NCBI GenBank assembly: GCA_017654935.2
Contig: CM065711.1
Coordinates: forward strand, 28,733,660 to 28,797,659
Origin: Phymorhynchus buccinoides
Lineage: Eukaryota > Mollusca > Gastropoda > Neogastropoda > Raphitomidae
Length of the DNA: 64,000 nt
Reading direction: 5' to 3'
Made by a program: the position numbers and the translations under genes. The notes beneath the pieces are model-generated. The model did no database searches, was not told the DNA's origin, and worked only from the letters and a program-made list of their open reading frames with translations. Each line of letters opens with the position of its first letter. Position 1 is the stretch's first letter. This document shows positions 23,131 to 34,227 of the stretch, piece by piece.

Positions 23131-23809
23131 ACTAACTGGAGTACTAGCCTCAAACTGATTAACACGCACGCGCGCGCGCACACAAACAACCACTTCCCAC
23201 CACAGAAAACTTCATTAAAATTTTAAAACACATTTGCATACGATTATGCATAAAGAACAGAGTCATCAACACACGAGCGAACCACCTAGAGTAGTAATAG
23301 TATAGAGCTCAAAACACCTCAACCCAGCTCTCAACCCCCCCCCCCCCCATCCCCCCCCCATCCCCACCCATTTCCAACCCCCCAAAACTCATAATCACAC
23401 ACATGTTTGCTAACTACCATACATATAGCGAAACATACTGACCGATGCACGTGCGAACCTCAAGAGTTTACAGAAAAAAGGCAGCAGGAGAATGGACCAG
23501 TGAGATAGAAAGATAGCAGATGACATAAAGCAAAGGGGAAAAGGCAGAGTCAAAGACTAAAGGAAGTTACAAGCACAGAACTTCCAGAAGGTGGGGGAAC
23601 TATTTGTACGAAAGACACAGGGGGTGGGGTGGGGGGTGGTAGAAATGTTTTCAAAGTTACAAACTCAACATGTTATTCAAAAAGTTCTGCCTGTTGGGGG
23701 AAGAAGAAACTGTTAATTGTGCATCATCACCCACAATCTGTCCTGTTTGGGGAAAAAACCTTTTCATTTTTCAGCTTTGTTGAAAGGAAGTTGCTATTCT
23801 GGACTGACG
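23131..23809. repeat. Flank block Y2 and 3' flank of gene B
   Basis: From 23270 it matches Y1 (18575-18857), then continues as the common 3' flank of the alpha genes (identical to 1-401). C-runs near 23336-23362 are likely to be of uncertain length. No gene. Confidence 0.75.
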
Positions 23810-26539
23810 TTATTTCTGGTCTTCCAATGGCTGAAGAATGTCCTTGAACCTCATCATATCTTTCACAACAGTCGGAAGGGGCAGACTGTCGATTCTAGCA
23901 CCCCGCCCGGGCCGACATCCCAGGCTGTGCGACACCACCAGGCGAGACAGGTGCTGCAGGCGGCAGGGGGTGGATGCAGCCTGGCAGATCTCCCTGTAGC
24001 CTTGCTTCCAGTGTTCTCTGTGCCCCGCTGCGCTGGCCAAGCGGGCCTGCCTTTCCTCGTCGTTCGCTAAACGATACAGGGCTTTGTAGGAGTAGGTCCC
24101 CGATGCAAGGACCGCCTTCAGAACATCCAGGTGACCCTCCTTCATAGCCCATTCCAGGTGTAAAAACAGGTTGTGGAAACGAGGGTCGTAAACATCGACG
24201 AGCCTCTGGTGCGTGGACATGCCGGAGGCCAGACACAGACTTACCATCTTCTTCTTGTTATTAGAAGTCCTGACGGCTTGAATGAGAGGTGTGTCTGTGT
24301 GTTGAACGCACGTCAGTGGATCCACATGAACGATGAGGGCCTTCGCAGCGTCCTCTTGGCCTAAAAGGATCACCGTGTCAAGAGCTGATTTGAGAGTCGT
24401 GGAATCAGTGCACCCAGGCAGGAGCATTCTGGAAATGTCCCATTCACAATAACATATATTCTTCAGAATGCAATCCAGCAATGGTTGATTGTGATAGCTG
24501 GGAAGACGCTCCCTCATGTAGTCCGCATCATGGCACCGTAGCACCACAGCCCAGTCCACAAGGCCTTCCTCCTCACAGGCCTTGGACAAGCGATCACTTT
24601 CAGCGCAGGAGCGATAGGCATCGATGACCTCAGCGTTCACAGGGAAGGCTTTCAGCATTGCGATGCACGAAGAGAAAGACCCATTGTCGGCAGCCAAACT
24701 CACAGCTGACCACAGAGTATTGGGGTGAATCTCCAAAGAAGGGAGAGAAGTAACCACTGCCTCCACCAGCGTCCAATCTGCAGTGCCCAGAGCTAGGAAG
24801 AAAGCCAGGTAGATATGTTCGCTGTCCACACACCACTGCTTCAGACTGGACACGCCATGTGGCCAGTGCTCTTTCAACAGGCCTCCCTTCATGATGCTCA
24901 TCACATCCGGACCTGGATTAAACTCTACAGCGCTCTCTTTGATCCACTGCTCTACAGCTGGTGCCATTCCTGGCCGAGCGGACGGGTCGGACAGCATTTT
25001 GAGCACACACTTCTCCAGCAGCCAGAGCTCATCTCCTCGGCGCACAACGTACAAACCACGCCTCAGTACCGGCAGGACATCCCACGCCCTTTTCCTCTCC
25101 ACAATGTCCAGCAGAAGCAGAGTCTCCCTCAATGACACGCCACTTACACGCTGCTTTGCAATCTTTCTTTCGCACACTTCCAGGATAAAATCTCTTTTCT
25201 CTATGGCAGACGAGTACGCAAACTTCAAATCTTCTTCTTCCAAATCTGTCATTGAAGTTGCCGGAAATTGGTTTCGCTGCATGCACAGCTGCACGTATTT
25301 GTCGACACAGTCAGACTGAACACATTGCTCAACGGCCTTTCTGAACAGTGTGCTGAAAAACGGTCTGTCAGAATCGGAGGGAAACTGTTCAGTGAAGGTT
25401 TTCAGGCCACCTTTGGACTTGTCCCTGAAATAGGTTTCCGTGGCACGTTTGATCCCACACCTTTCCAACCAATCAATATCTTGATTTTCAAGGTTAGCGC
25501 AAACCAAGAAAAACTTTCCATAATCAGCGTTTTCCAAGAGACACCAAGAAGTGAACAGCTTGAGATCTTTTTTCAAAACGCTTATTTTACGATAAAGGCA
25601 AAACAGTACATCCAGCTTTTCCAGACGGACAGCTTGTCGAAATATGTAAGAGCGATCTGCCCGCGATCTGCCTTGATGTTGGCACAGATTCATGACAACC
25701 GATGCACAATTCTTGCGCTTTTTATAAACTAGTTGATACTGGAGGTCCGATGTGGGAGGGGTCTCACCACTCTGTTCCACTAGTTGATACAATTTCATCA
25801 ACGCGAATCTGTACATTTTTCGCTTCGCGTCAAAGTGTAACATTTCCATCCAGCAAAACTGAGCGACCAGCCTATCGTTGTGCGGACTGTTTGCCGCCAC
25901 GAACAACGCCAGATCTTTCTCTCCCGCTTCGTACAATGTATAGAATATCCAGTCGACTTCGCTGGCCAACCAAACTCCGCGCCGTGCATGGTGCACAGGT
26001 TCTACGTACTTCCTCCACTGCTGGTGGACAAACTTGTCCTTGAAGACTCGCCGGCTCCTTGAGCAATGTTGGAAAGCCTGGAGGAAAAAGGCTTTGTTCT
26101 TGAGATCAATGGCAAACTTGATGGCCTCCATCATCGTGGAATCGGTGACAGTCCTTCTCTGCAGGATGTTTAAGGCGACGTCCCCCAGGCCACGCCTGAT
26201 GGAAACCAGCAGCAGCAAACCTTCAAGACCTTTCTGCACACGGTCCGGAAAACTCTGCTCCAGCAGAACTGACCACCGGGGGTTGTCCAGGAGTTGTTGA
26301 AACACTCCGCAACTTGTTGGCTGGACAGAGCACATCTGAGACAGCTGGTCAGCGATGGAGGGACACGCGGCAGCTGCTCCGGCCCAGACAGCTTTCAGCC
26401 AGTGACCGCACCTGTCCATGTGGTTCAACAGCTCCGCGGTCTGGCTCCAGCCTGACCTCTGGACATCCGCCCAGAAATGGTCAAGCTGGGGACAGGGGCA
26501 CCAATGACCACCGGGGGTCAGTGAGCGTGGTGTACTCAT
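23810..26539 (-). CDS. Copy B: SOCS-box helical-solenoid protein, alpha type (909 aa, intact)
   Basis: One uninterrupted frame runs from ATG (26539) to TAA. The protein is almost entirely helical, Leu/Cys/Trp-rich, with no signal peptide or membrane segment. An ankyrin-like helix pair is visible near residues 795-825 (LEWAMKEGHLDVLKAVLASG). The C-terminus is a SOCS box: a BC-box-like RLQHLSRLVV at about 860-869 and a Cul5-box-like IDSLPLP ending near 889. Known SOCS-box proteins recruit Elongin B/C and Cullin5, so a ubiquitin-ligase substrate receptor is the likely role; the substrate is unknown. The ATG follows an acceptor-like CTGTTTCAG by 11 bases, so an upstream non-coding exon is likely. 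It differs from copy C at two residues (Q/E in NLC-HQGRS; Q/L in KYV-LCMQ). Confidence 0.88.
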   Translation of the reverse strand: MSTPRSLTPGGHWCPCPQLDHFWADVQRSGWSQTAELLNHMDRCGHWLKAVWAGAAAACPSIADQLSQMCSVQPTSCGVFQQLLDNPRWSVLLEQSFPDRVQKGLEGLLLLVSIRRGLGDVALNILQRRTVTDSTMMEAIKFAIDLKNKAFFLQAFQHCSRSRRVFKDKFVHQQWRKYVEPVHHARRGVWLASEVDWIFYTLYEAGEKDLALFVAANSPHNDRLVAQFCWMEMLHFDAKRKMYRFALMKLYQLVEQSGETPPTSDLQYQLVYKKRKNCASVVMNLCQHQGRSRADRSYIFRQAVRLEKLDVLFCLYRKISVLKKDLKLFTSWCLLENADYGKFFLVCANLENQDIDWLERCGIKRATETYFRDKSKGGLKTFTEQFPSDSDRPFFSTLFRKAVEQCVQSDCVDKYVQLCMQRNQFPATSMTDLEEEDLKFAYSSAIEKRDFILEVCERKIAKQRVSGVSLRETLLLLDIVERKRAWDVLPVLRRGLYVVRRGDELWLLEKCVLKMLSDPSARPGMAPAVEQWIKESAVEFNPGPDVMSIMKGGLLKEHWPHGVSSLKQWCVDSEHIYLAFFLALGTADWTLVEAVVTSLPSLEIHPNTLWSAVSLAADNGSFSSCIAMLKAFPVNAEVIDAYRSCAESDRLSKACEEEGLVDWAVVLRCHDADYMRERLPSYHNQPLLDCILKNICYCEWDISRMLLPGCTDSTTLKSALDTVILLGQEDAAKALIVHVDPLTCVQHTDTPLIQAVRTSNNKKKMVSLCLASGMSTHQRLVDVYDPRFHNLFLHLEWAMKEGHLDVLKAVLASGTYSYKALYRLANDEERQARLASAAGHREHWKQGYREICQAASTPCRLQHLSRLVVSHSLGCRPGRGARIDSLPLPTVVKDMMRFKDILQPLEDQK

Positions 26540-26550
26540 CTTGTGCTGGC

Positions 26551-26930
26551 CTGAAACAGAATGGAGTGCTCAGTGACAAAGAATATCAGAAGAGATGATA
26601 CGTCTGTCTGATTGTTAGGTTGTCTGTGTTTTCTGCAAAAACTGTAGTCCCCCCCCCCCCTCCCCCATGCGAAAACCATAGTTCCTAGAACCCCCCCCCC
26701 CCCCCTACCCTTACATATTCTTGATCAGCTTATATTTGATGAAAGAAACCACAAACACCACTAACTGTGTATACTTTTTGAAGTTCTGTGAAAGGCAAAA
26801 TATTCTTGATCAGCATCACATGGGACAGAAATGATTTGTCTGTCTGATTGTTCGTTTGTCCGCGTTTTCTGCAAAAACCGTAGTTCTTAGTTCCCTCTCC
26901 TAACATATTCTTGATCGGCATCACATGGGA
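26551..26930 (-). repeat. Upstream tandem array of gene B (short form)
   Basis: About three units with TTGATCAGC(A/T), the TTTTC-N3-AAAA hairpin and C-runs. The CTGTTTCAG acceptor-like site on the gene strand begins this region. Identical in layout to copies A and C. Confidence 0.7.
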
Positions 26931-27626
26931 CAGGTAGTGAGGCACATTGTGACAGCTATTCTGGAAACAGTCCGTCACTGTCTCCCTCGTAGCGGAGAGA
27001 AGAGACAGAGACACACAGACCACATTCAGGGCTCCCGGCCAGGGACCCCCATTCTAAAAGAATGTGCAGACGGTCCCAGGGATGCACTAGAAAAATTATT
27101 TTTGGCATTCGCAATTCCACTGGGACCCTCTATCCCGCCTCTAGGACCGTCTATGCTGTAAGTGAAGGAGTCCCTGGGACCCCTTGTTTTGCGTGACGAT
27201 TGGGAGCCTTGACATTAGACTCTATCACTGTATCAGCACCAACAGGAAAAGAAGAAAACAGGGACAGGGAGGGCTCGTCTTAAATGGAAGATTGAAAAAT
27301 GGGTTTAACGTCTACTGGGCCGCAAGGAGCATGTGCGAGACGAACCATCAACCAACCACCATTAACATTCATTTTACCGGTAAATGGAAGATGGGCATAA
27401 TAATAATAATAATAAAAAATAACTGTCACACTGCGAAAACGTATGCAAAAAGAAACAAGTGCAACGCCGAGTGGCTGCAAAGTCCCCTCGCAGCATCGCC
27501 GAGCTACTCCGAAATCAGAATGTGTCGGCCTCGCCCGGTTTGGATGTCAGGTTTGACTGTAGATCTGATGGCGGCGTCTTTCAAGTGAATCTTCCCATCC
27601 AATGCCGCGTGTTTCATGGCGCATGT
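26931..27626 (-). promoter_or_regulatory. Conserved upstream block of gene B
   Basis: It matches 3591-4259 with very few changes, including the ATA microsatellite (27398-27416). Shared with all gene copies. A promoter function is inferred from position only. Confidence 0.4.
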
Positions 27627-28176
27627 GTGTTCGGACCCGTGATTTGAGCGTGCGCGATCATGCGCACACGAGCGCACAGAAACATTCATGACAACTGTGT
27701 TATAGACCATTCATCAAGAAATGTGAAAAAAACTGCATTGAAATACATGCAAAACTTCGCGAGATATTAGCGATTGTGTTTTGGGGTTTGAACCCCGTAA
27801 CTGGCGCGACCTTGACCTTAAAGTAAAACTAAATACATCAGTGGATAGCTTGCATCTTGGCAAACTAGTATACCAAATTTGATGATGATAGACTGAATAG
27901 TTTTTGAGAAAAACGGACGAATAGTCGGCCAGAGGCACGCCGGGGGGAGCCTAAACTTTGAATTTTGATGATTTATAACTCTACGTACCTTTGCCCACTT
28001 ATACTTTTACCCCCGCTTAATCGGCCACTTTTGGGACCAGGAAAAATATGGCCGATAAAGCGAATCGGCCGATAAAACGAACATCGAGATACTGTACGAC
28101 GCAATTATGCAAGTCAAAAGCAATGACGTCAAAATTAAATGTTGCATTTCAAATTCAAATTCTTTCCCTTTTTGTG

Positions 28177-28232
<56 letters not shown>

Positions 28233-28665
28233 ATTAATCCTACAACTTGACAGAAGCATGAGTAAAAGACAATGATTTTGGTTTGTGCGGGCCGTTCTGC
28301 AAATGTGCGGGACTCGGCCCGCTCCCTGTGCCGATTATCGCGGGAAGGAACCAAATTTTGGGGGATTTTACCAATCCCGCGCTCTAGATTAAGCTCTGAT
28401 GCCTATTTAAAACTAATAAAAGTTTTGAAAAATACAGTAGACACAAAGACCTTGCATGACAAATTATTCTTAAAAAGGAACTTCCTTTTGTGGCAACATT
28501 CAAAAACAGGAAATCCTTGTATACCAGGAAAAGTTGTACCCATATTCCAGCCTACCAGAATAGGCAGATTAGCAGTCAAAATGGCCTTCACTTAGTCCTT
28601 GGGGTGAGGCTGATCAAGAATATGTATGGTCAATGTTGTTACGACCATCAGTTTTTGCACAATGC
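27627..28665. repeat. Dispersed repeat, GT microsatellite and distal flank of cassette B
   Basis: It matches 4260-5298. The GT run (28178-28231) is longer than in copy A. The sequence stops at the gap. No gene. Confidence 0.7.
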
Positions 28666-29165
28666 NNNNNNNNNNNNNNNNNNNNNNNNNNNNNNNNNNN
28701 NNNNNNNNNNNNNNNNNNNNNNNNNNNNNNNNNNNNNNNNNNNNNNNNNNNNNNNNNNNNNNNNNNNNNNNNNNNNNNNNNNNNNNNNNNNNNNNNNNNN
28801 NNNNNNNNNNNNNNNNNNNNNNNNNNNNNNNNNNNNNNNNNNNNNNNNNNNNNNNNNNNNNNNNNNNNNNNNNNNNNNNNNNNNNNNNNNNNNNNNNNNN
28901 NNNNNNNNNNNNNNNNNNNNNNNNNNNNNNNNNNNNNNNNNNNNNNNNNNNNNNNNNNNNNNNNNNNNNNNNNNNNNNNNNNNNNNNNNNNNNNNNNNNN
29001 NNNNNNNNNNNNNNNNNNNNNNNNNNNNNNNNNNNNNNNNNNNNNNNNNNNNNNNNNNNNNNNNNNNNNNNNNNNNNNNNNNNNNNNNNNNNNNNNNNNN
29101 NNNNNNNNNNNNNNNNNNNNNNNNNNNNNNNNNNNNNNNNNNNNNNNNNNNNNNNNNNNNNNNNN
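28666..29165. other. Assembly gap of exactly 500 N (centre of palindrome 1)
   Basis: 500 N is a placeholder length. The sequences on either side are inverted copies of each other, so the gap sits at the fold point. Frames reported across it are meaningless. Confidence 1.
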
Positions 29166-29668
29166 CCATAATATTCTTATCAGCCTCACCCCAAGGATAG
29201 TGAAGGCCATTTGAGACTGCTAATCTGTCCTATTCTGGTAGGCTGGAATATGGGTACAACTTTTCCTGGTCTACAAGGATTTCCTGTTTTTGGATGTTAC
29301 CAAAAAGGAAAGTTCCTTTTTAAGATAATTTGTCATGGCAAGTCTTTGGTGTCTACTGTATTTTTCAACCCTTTATTATTTTAAATATGTCATCAGAGCT
29401 TAATCTAACGCGGGATTTGGTACAATCCCCGCAAAATTTGGTTCCTTCCCGCGATATCGCACAGGGAGCGGGCCGAGTCCCGCACATTTGCAGAACGGCC
29501 CGCACAAACCAAAATCATTGTCTTTTACTCGTGCTTCTGTCAAATTGTAGGCTTAATAAACACACACACACACACACACACCCACACACACACACACACA
29601 CATCAAAAAAAGGGAAAGAAATTGAATTTGAACTGCAACATTTAATTTTAACGTTTTTTTTTCACGTC
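29166..29668. repeat. Indel-rich inverted copy of the distal flank, beside the gap
   Basis: This is the inverted counterpart of 28128-28620, but with many single-base insertions and deletions, unlike the near-identity of the adjoining gene region. It looks like an unpolished contig end. At its right edge about 435 bases present in copies A and B are missing, with ATGAC at the junction. Confidence 0.7.
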
Positions 29669-30430
29669 ATGAATGTTTCTGTGCGCTCGTGTGCGCATGA
29701 TCGCGCACGCTCAAATCACGGGTCCGAACACACATGCGCCATGAAACACGCGGCATTGGATGGGAAGATTCACTTGAAAGACGCCGCCATCAGATCTACA
29801 GTCAAACCTGACATCCAAACCGGGCGAGGCCGACACATTCTGATTTCGGAGTAGCTCGGCGATGCTGCGAGGGGACTTTGCAGCCACTCGGCGTTGCACT
29901 TGTTTCTTTTTGCATACGTTTTCGCAGTGTGACAGTTATTTTTTATTATTATTATTATTATGCCCATCTTCCATTTACCGGTAAAATGAATGTTAATGGT
30001 GGTTGGTTGATGGTTCGTCTCGCACATGCTCCTTGCGGCCCAGTAGACGTTAAACCCATTTTTCAATCTTCCATTTAAGAAGAGCCCTCCCTGTCCCTGT
30101 TTTCTTCTTTTCCTGTTGGTGCTGATACAGTGATAGAGTCTAATGTCAAGGCTCCCAATCGTCACGCAAAACAAGGGGTCCCAGGGACTCCTTCACTTAC
30201 AGTATAGAGGGTCCTAGAGGCGGGATAGAGGGTCCCAGTGGCATTGCGAATGCTAAAAATAATTTTTTCTAGTGCATCCCTGGGACCGTCTGCACATTCT
30301 TTTAGAATGGGGGTCCCTGGCCGGGAGCCCTGAATGTGGTCTGTGTGTCTCTGTCTCTTCTCTCCGCTACGAGGGAGACAGTGACGGACTGTTTCCAGAA
30401 TAGCTGTCACAATGTGCCTCACTACCTGTC
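29669..30430 (+). promoter_or_regulatory. Conserved upstream block of gene C
   Basis: Inverted match to 26925-27692. From about 29690 the identity to copy B is very high. It includes the ATA microsatellite (29941-29960). Regulatory role inferred by position. Confidence 0.4.
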
Positions 30431-30810
30431 CCATGTGATGCCGATCAAGAATATGTTAGGAGAGGGAACTAAGAACTACGGTTTTTTGCAGAAAACGCGG
30501 ACAAACGAACAATCAGACAGACAAATCATTTCTGTCCCATGTGATGCTGATCAAGAATATTTTGCCTTTCACAGAACTTCAAAAAGTATACACAGTTAGT
30601 GGTGTTTGTGGTTTCTTTCATCAAATATAAGCTGATCAAGAATATGTAAGGGTAGGGGGGGGGGGGGGGGTTCTAGGAACTATGGTTTTCGCATGGGGGA
30701 GGGGGGGGGGGGACTACAGTTTTTGCAGAAAACACAGACAACCTAACAATCAGACAGACGTATCATCTCTTCTGATATTCTTTGTCACTGAGCACTCCAT
30801 TCTGTTTCAG
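30431..30810 (+). repeat. Upstream tandem array of gene C and splice-acceptor-like site
   Basis: Three units with ATGTGATGC(T/C)GATCAAGAA, hairpin halves and G-runs (30656-30671, 30701-30712). It ends in ATTCTGTTTCAG at 30799-30810, a good 3' splice site, 11 bases before the ATG. Confidence 0.7.
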
Positions 30811-30821
30811 GCCAGCACAAG

Positions 30822-33551
30822 ATGAGTACACCACGCTCACTGACCCCCGGTGGTCATTGGTGCCCCTGTCCCCAGCTTGACCATTTCTGGGCGGATGTCC
30901 AGAGGTCAGGCTGGAGCCAGACCGCGGAGCTGTTGAACCACATGGACAGGTGCGGTCACTGGCTGAAAGCTGTCTGGGCCGGAGCAGCTGCCGCGTGTCC
31001 CTCCATCGCTGACCAGCTGTCTCAGATGTGCTCTGTCCAGCCAACAAGTTGCGGAGTGTTTCAACAACTCCTGGACAACCCCCGGTGGTCAGTTCTGCTG
31101 GAGCAGAGTTTTCCGGACCGTGTGCAGAAAGGTCTTGAAGGTTTGCTGCTGCTGGTTTCCATCAGGCGTGGCCTGGGGGACGTCGCCTTAAACATCCTGC
31201 AGAGAAGGACTGTCACCGATTCCACGATGATGGAGGCCATCAAGTTTGCCATTGATCTCAAGAACAAAGCCTTTTTCCTCCAGGCTTTCCAACATTGCTC
31301 AAGGAGCCGGCGAGTCTTCAAGGACAAGTTTGTCCACCAGCAGTGGAGGAAGTACGTAGAACCTGTGCACCATGCACGGCGCGGAGTTTGGTTGGCCAGC
31401 GAAGTCGACTGGATATTCTATACATTGTACGAAGCGGGAGAGAAAGATCTGGCGTTGTTCGTGGCGGCAAACAGTCCGCACAACGATAGGCTGGTCGCTC
31501 AGTTTTGCTGGATGGAAATGTTACACTTTGACGCGAAGCGAAAAATGTACAGATTCGCGTTGATGAAATTGTATCAACTAGTGGAACAGAGTGGTGAGAC
31601 CCCTCCCACATCGGACCTCCAGTATCAACTAGTTTATAAAAAGCGCAAGAATTGTGCATCGGTTGTCATGAATCTGTGCGAACATCAAGGCAGATCGCGG
31701 GCAGATCGCTCTTACATATTTCGACAAGCTGTCCGTCTGGAAAAGCTGGATGTACTGTTTTGCCTTTATCGTAAAATAAGCGTTTTGAAAAAAGATCTCA
31801 AGCTGTTCACTTCTTGGTGTCTCTTGGAAAACGCTGATTATGGAAAGTTTTTCTTGGTTTGCGCTAACCTTGAAAATCAAGATATTGATTGGTTGGAAAG
31901 GTGTGGGATCAAACGTGCCACGGAAACCTATTTCAGGGACAAGTCCAAAGGTGGCCTGAAAACCTTCACTGAACAGTTTCCCTCCGATTCTGACAGACCG
32001 TTTTTCAGCACACTTTTCAGAAAGGCCGTTGAGCAATGTGTTCAGTCTGACTGTGTCGACAAATACGTGCTGCTGTGCATGCAGCGAAACCAATTTCCGG
32101 CAACTTCAATGACAGATTTGGAAGAAGAAGATTTGAAGTTTGCGTACTCGTCTGCCATAGAGAAAAGAGATTTTATCCTGGAAGTGTGCGAAAGAAAGAT
32201 TGCAAAGCAGCGTGTAAGTGGCGTGTCATTGAGGGAGACTCTGCTTCTGCTGGACATTGTGGAGAGGAAAAGGGCGTGGGATGTCCTGCCGGTACTGAGG
32301 CGTGGTTTGTACGTTGTGCGCCGAGGAGATGAGCTCTGGCTGCTGGAGAAGTGTGTGCTCAAAATGCTGTCCGACCCGTCCGCTCGGCCAGGAATGGCAC
32401 CAGCTGTAGAGCAGTGGATCAAAGAGAGCGCTGTAGAGTTTAATCCAGGTCCGGATGTGATGAGCATCATGAAGGGAGGCCTGTTGAAAGAGCACTGGCC
32501 ACATGGCGTGTCCAGTCTGAAGCAGTGGTGTGTGGACAGCGAACATATCTACCTGGCTTTCTTCCTAGCTCTGGGCACTGCAGATTGGACGCTGGTGGAG
32601 GCAGTGGTTACTTCTCTCCCTTCTTTGGAGATTCACCCCAATACTCTGTGGTCAGCTGTGAGTTTGGCTGCCGACAATGGGTCTTTCTCTTCGTGCATCG
32701 CAATGCTGAAAGCCTTCCCTGTGAACGCTGAGGTCATCGATGCCTATCGCTCCTGCGCTGAAAGTGATCGCTTGTCCAAGGCCTGTGAGGAGGAAGGCCT
32801 TGTGGACTGGGCTGTGGTGCTACGGTGCCATGATGCGGACTACATGAGGGAGCGTCTTCCCAGCTATCACAATCAACCATTGCTGGATTGCATTCTGAAG
32901 AATATATGTTATTGTGAATGGGACATTTCCAGAATGCTCCTGCCTGGGTGCACTGATTCCACGACTCTCAAATCAGCTCTTGACACGGTGATCCTTTTAG
33001 GCCAAGAGGACGCTGCGAAGGCCCTCATCGTTCATGTGGATCCACTGACGTGCGTTCAACACACAGACACACCTCTCATTCAAGCCGTCAGGACTTCTAA
33101 TAACAAGAAGAAGATGGTAAGTCTGTGTCTGGCCTCCGGCATGTCCACGCACCAGAGGCTCGTCGATGTTTACGACCCTCGTTTCCACAACCTGTTTTTA
33201 CACCTGGAATGGGCTATGAAGGAGGGTCACCTGGATGTTCTGAAGGCGGTCCTTGCATCGGGGACCTACTCCTACAAAGCCCTGTATCGTTTAGCGAACG
33301 ACGAGGAAAGGCAGGCCCGCTTGGCCAGCGCAGCGGGGCACAGAGAACACTGGAAGCAAGGCTACAGGGAGATCTGCCAGGCTGCATCCACCCCCTGCCG
33401 CCTGCAGCACCTGTCTCGCCTGGTGGTGTCGCACAGCCTGGGATGTCGGCCCGGGCGGGGTGCTAGAATCGACAGTCTGCCCCTTCCGACTGTTGTGAAA
33501 GATATGATGAGGTTCAAGGACATTCTTCAGCCATTGGAAGACCAGAAATAA
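30822..33551 (+). CDS. Copy C: SOCS-box helical-solenoid protein, alpha type (909 aa, intact)
   Basis: An intact single-exon frame, ATG with purine at -3, stop TAA. N-terminal region: HWCPCPQLDHFW followed by helices rich in Trp and Leu. Middle: repeated helix pairs of about 30-40 residues without strong consensus. C-terminal: ankyrin-like LEWAMKEGHLDVLKAV (about 795) and a SOCS box with RLQHLSRLVV (860-869) and LPLP (886-889). The BC box has Ser where SOCS boxes normally have Cys. Expected cytosolic adaptor of a Cullin5 ligase, by family knowledge; target and pathway unknown. It lies head to head with copy B across the gap, about 4.3 kb start to start. B and C could be paralogues or two alleles. 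Confidence 0.88.
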   Translation: MSTPRSLTPGGHWCPCPQLDHFWADVQRSGWSQTAELLNHMDRCGHWLKAVWAGAAAACPSIADQLSQMCSVQPTSCGVFQQLLDNPRWSVLLEQSFPDRVQKGLEGLLLLVSIRRGLGDVALNILQRRTVTDSTMMEAIKFAIDLKNKAFFLQAFQHCSRSRRVFKDKFVHQQWRKYVEPVHHARRGVWLASEVDWIFYTLYEAGEKDLALFVAANSPHNDRLVAQFCWMEMLHFDAKRKMYRFALMKLYQLVEQSGETPPTSDLQYQLVYKKRKNCASVVMNLCEHQGRSRADRSYIFRQAVRLEKLDVLFCLYRKISVLKKDLKLFTSWCLLENADYGKFFLVCANLENQDIDWLERCGIKRATETYFRDKSKGGLKTFTEQFPSDSDRPFFSTLFRKAVEQCVQSDCVDKYVLLCMQRNQFPATSMTDLEEEDLKFAYSSAIEKRDFILEVCERKIAKQRVSGVSLRETLLLLDIVERKRAWDVLPVLRRGLYVVRRGDELWLLEKCVLKMLSDPSARPGMAPAVEQWIKESAVEFNPGPDVMSIMKGGLLKEHWPHGVSSLKQWCVDSEHIYLAFFLALGTADWTLVEAVVTSLPSLEIHPNTLWSAVSLAADNGSFSSCIAMLKAFPVNAEVIDAYRSCAESDRLSKACEEEGLVDWAVVLRCHDADYMRERLPSYHNQPLLDCILKNICYCEWDISRMLLPGCTDSTTLKSALDTVILLGQEDAAKALIVHVDPLTCVQHTDTPLIQAVRTSNNKKKMVSLCLASGMSTHQRLVDVYDPRFHNLFLHLEWAMKEGHLDVLKAVLASGTYSYKALYRLANDEERQARLASAAGHREHWKQGYREICQAASTPCRLQHLSRLVVSHSLGCRPGRGARIDSLPLPTVVKDMMRFKDILQPLEDQK

Positions 33552-34227
33552 CGTCAGTCCAGAATAGCAACTTCCTTTCAACAAAGCTGAAAAATGAAAA
33601 GGTTTTTTCCCCAAACAGGACAGATTGTGGGTGATGATGCACAATTAACAGTTTCTTCTTCCCCCAACAGGCAGAACTTTTTGAATAACATGTTGAGTTT
33701 GTAACTTTGAAAACATTTCTACCACCCCCCACCCCACCCCCTGTGTCTTTCGTACAAATAGTTCCCCCACCTTCTGGAAGTTCTGTGCTTGTAACTTCCT
33801 TTAGTCTTTGACTCTGCCTTTTCCCCTTTGCTTTATGTCATCTGCTATCTTTCTATCTCACTGGTCCATTCTCCTGCTGCCTTTTTTCTGTAAACTCTTG
33901 AGGTTCGCACGTGCATCGGTCAGTATGTTTCGCTATATGTATGGTAGTTAGCAAACATGTGTGTGATTATGAGTTTTGGGGGGTTGGAAATGGGTGGGGA
34001 TGGGGGGGGGGGGGGGGGGTTGAGAGCTGGGTTGAGGTGTTTTGAGCTCTATACTATTACTACTCTAGGTGGTTCGCTCGTGTGTTGATGACTCTGTTCT
34101 TTATGCATAATCGTATGCAAATGTGTTTTAAAATTTTAATGAAGTTTTCTGTGGTGGGAAGTGGTTGTGCGCGTTGTGTGCGCGCGCGCGTGCGTGTTAA
34201 TCAGTTTGAGGCTAGTACTCCAGTTAG
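33552..34227. repeat. 3' flank of gene C, inverted Y2 block
   Basis: Inverted copy of 23131-23809. A G-run (34001-34018) differs in length from its partner. No polyadenylation signal identified. Confidence 0.75.

Noticed and set aside
28490..29214. Frames spanning the N gap
   Set aside because: Composed of unknown residues across a placeholder gap.
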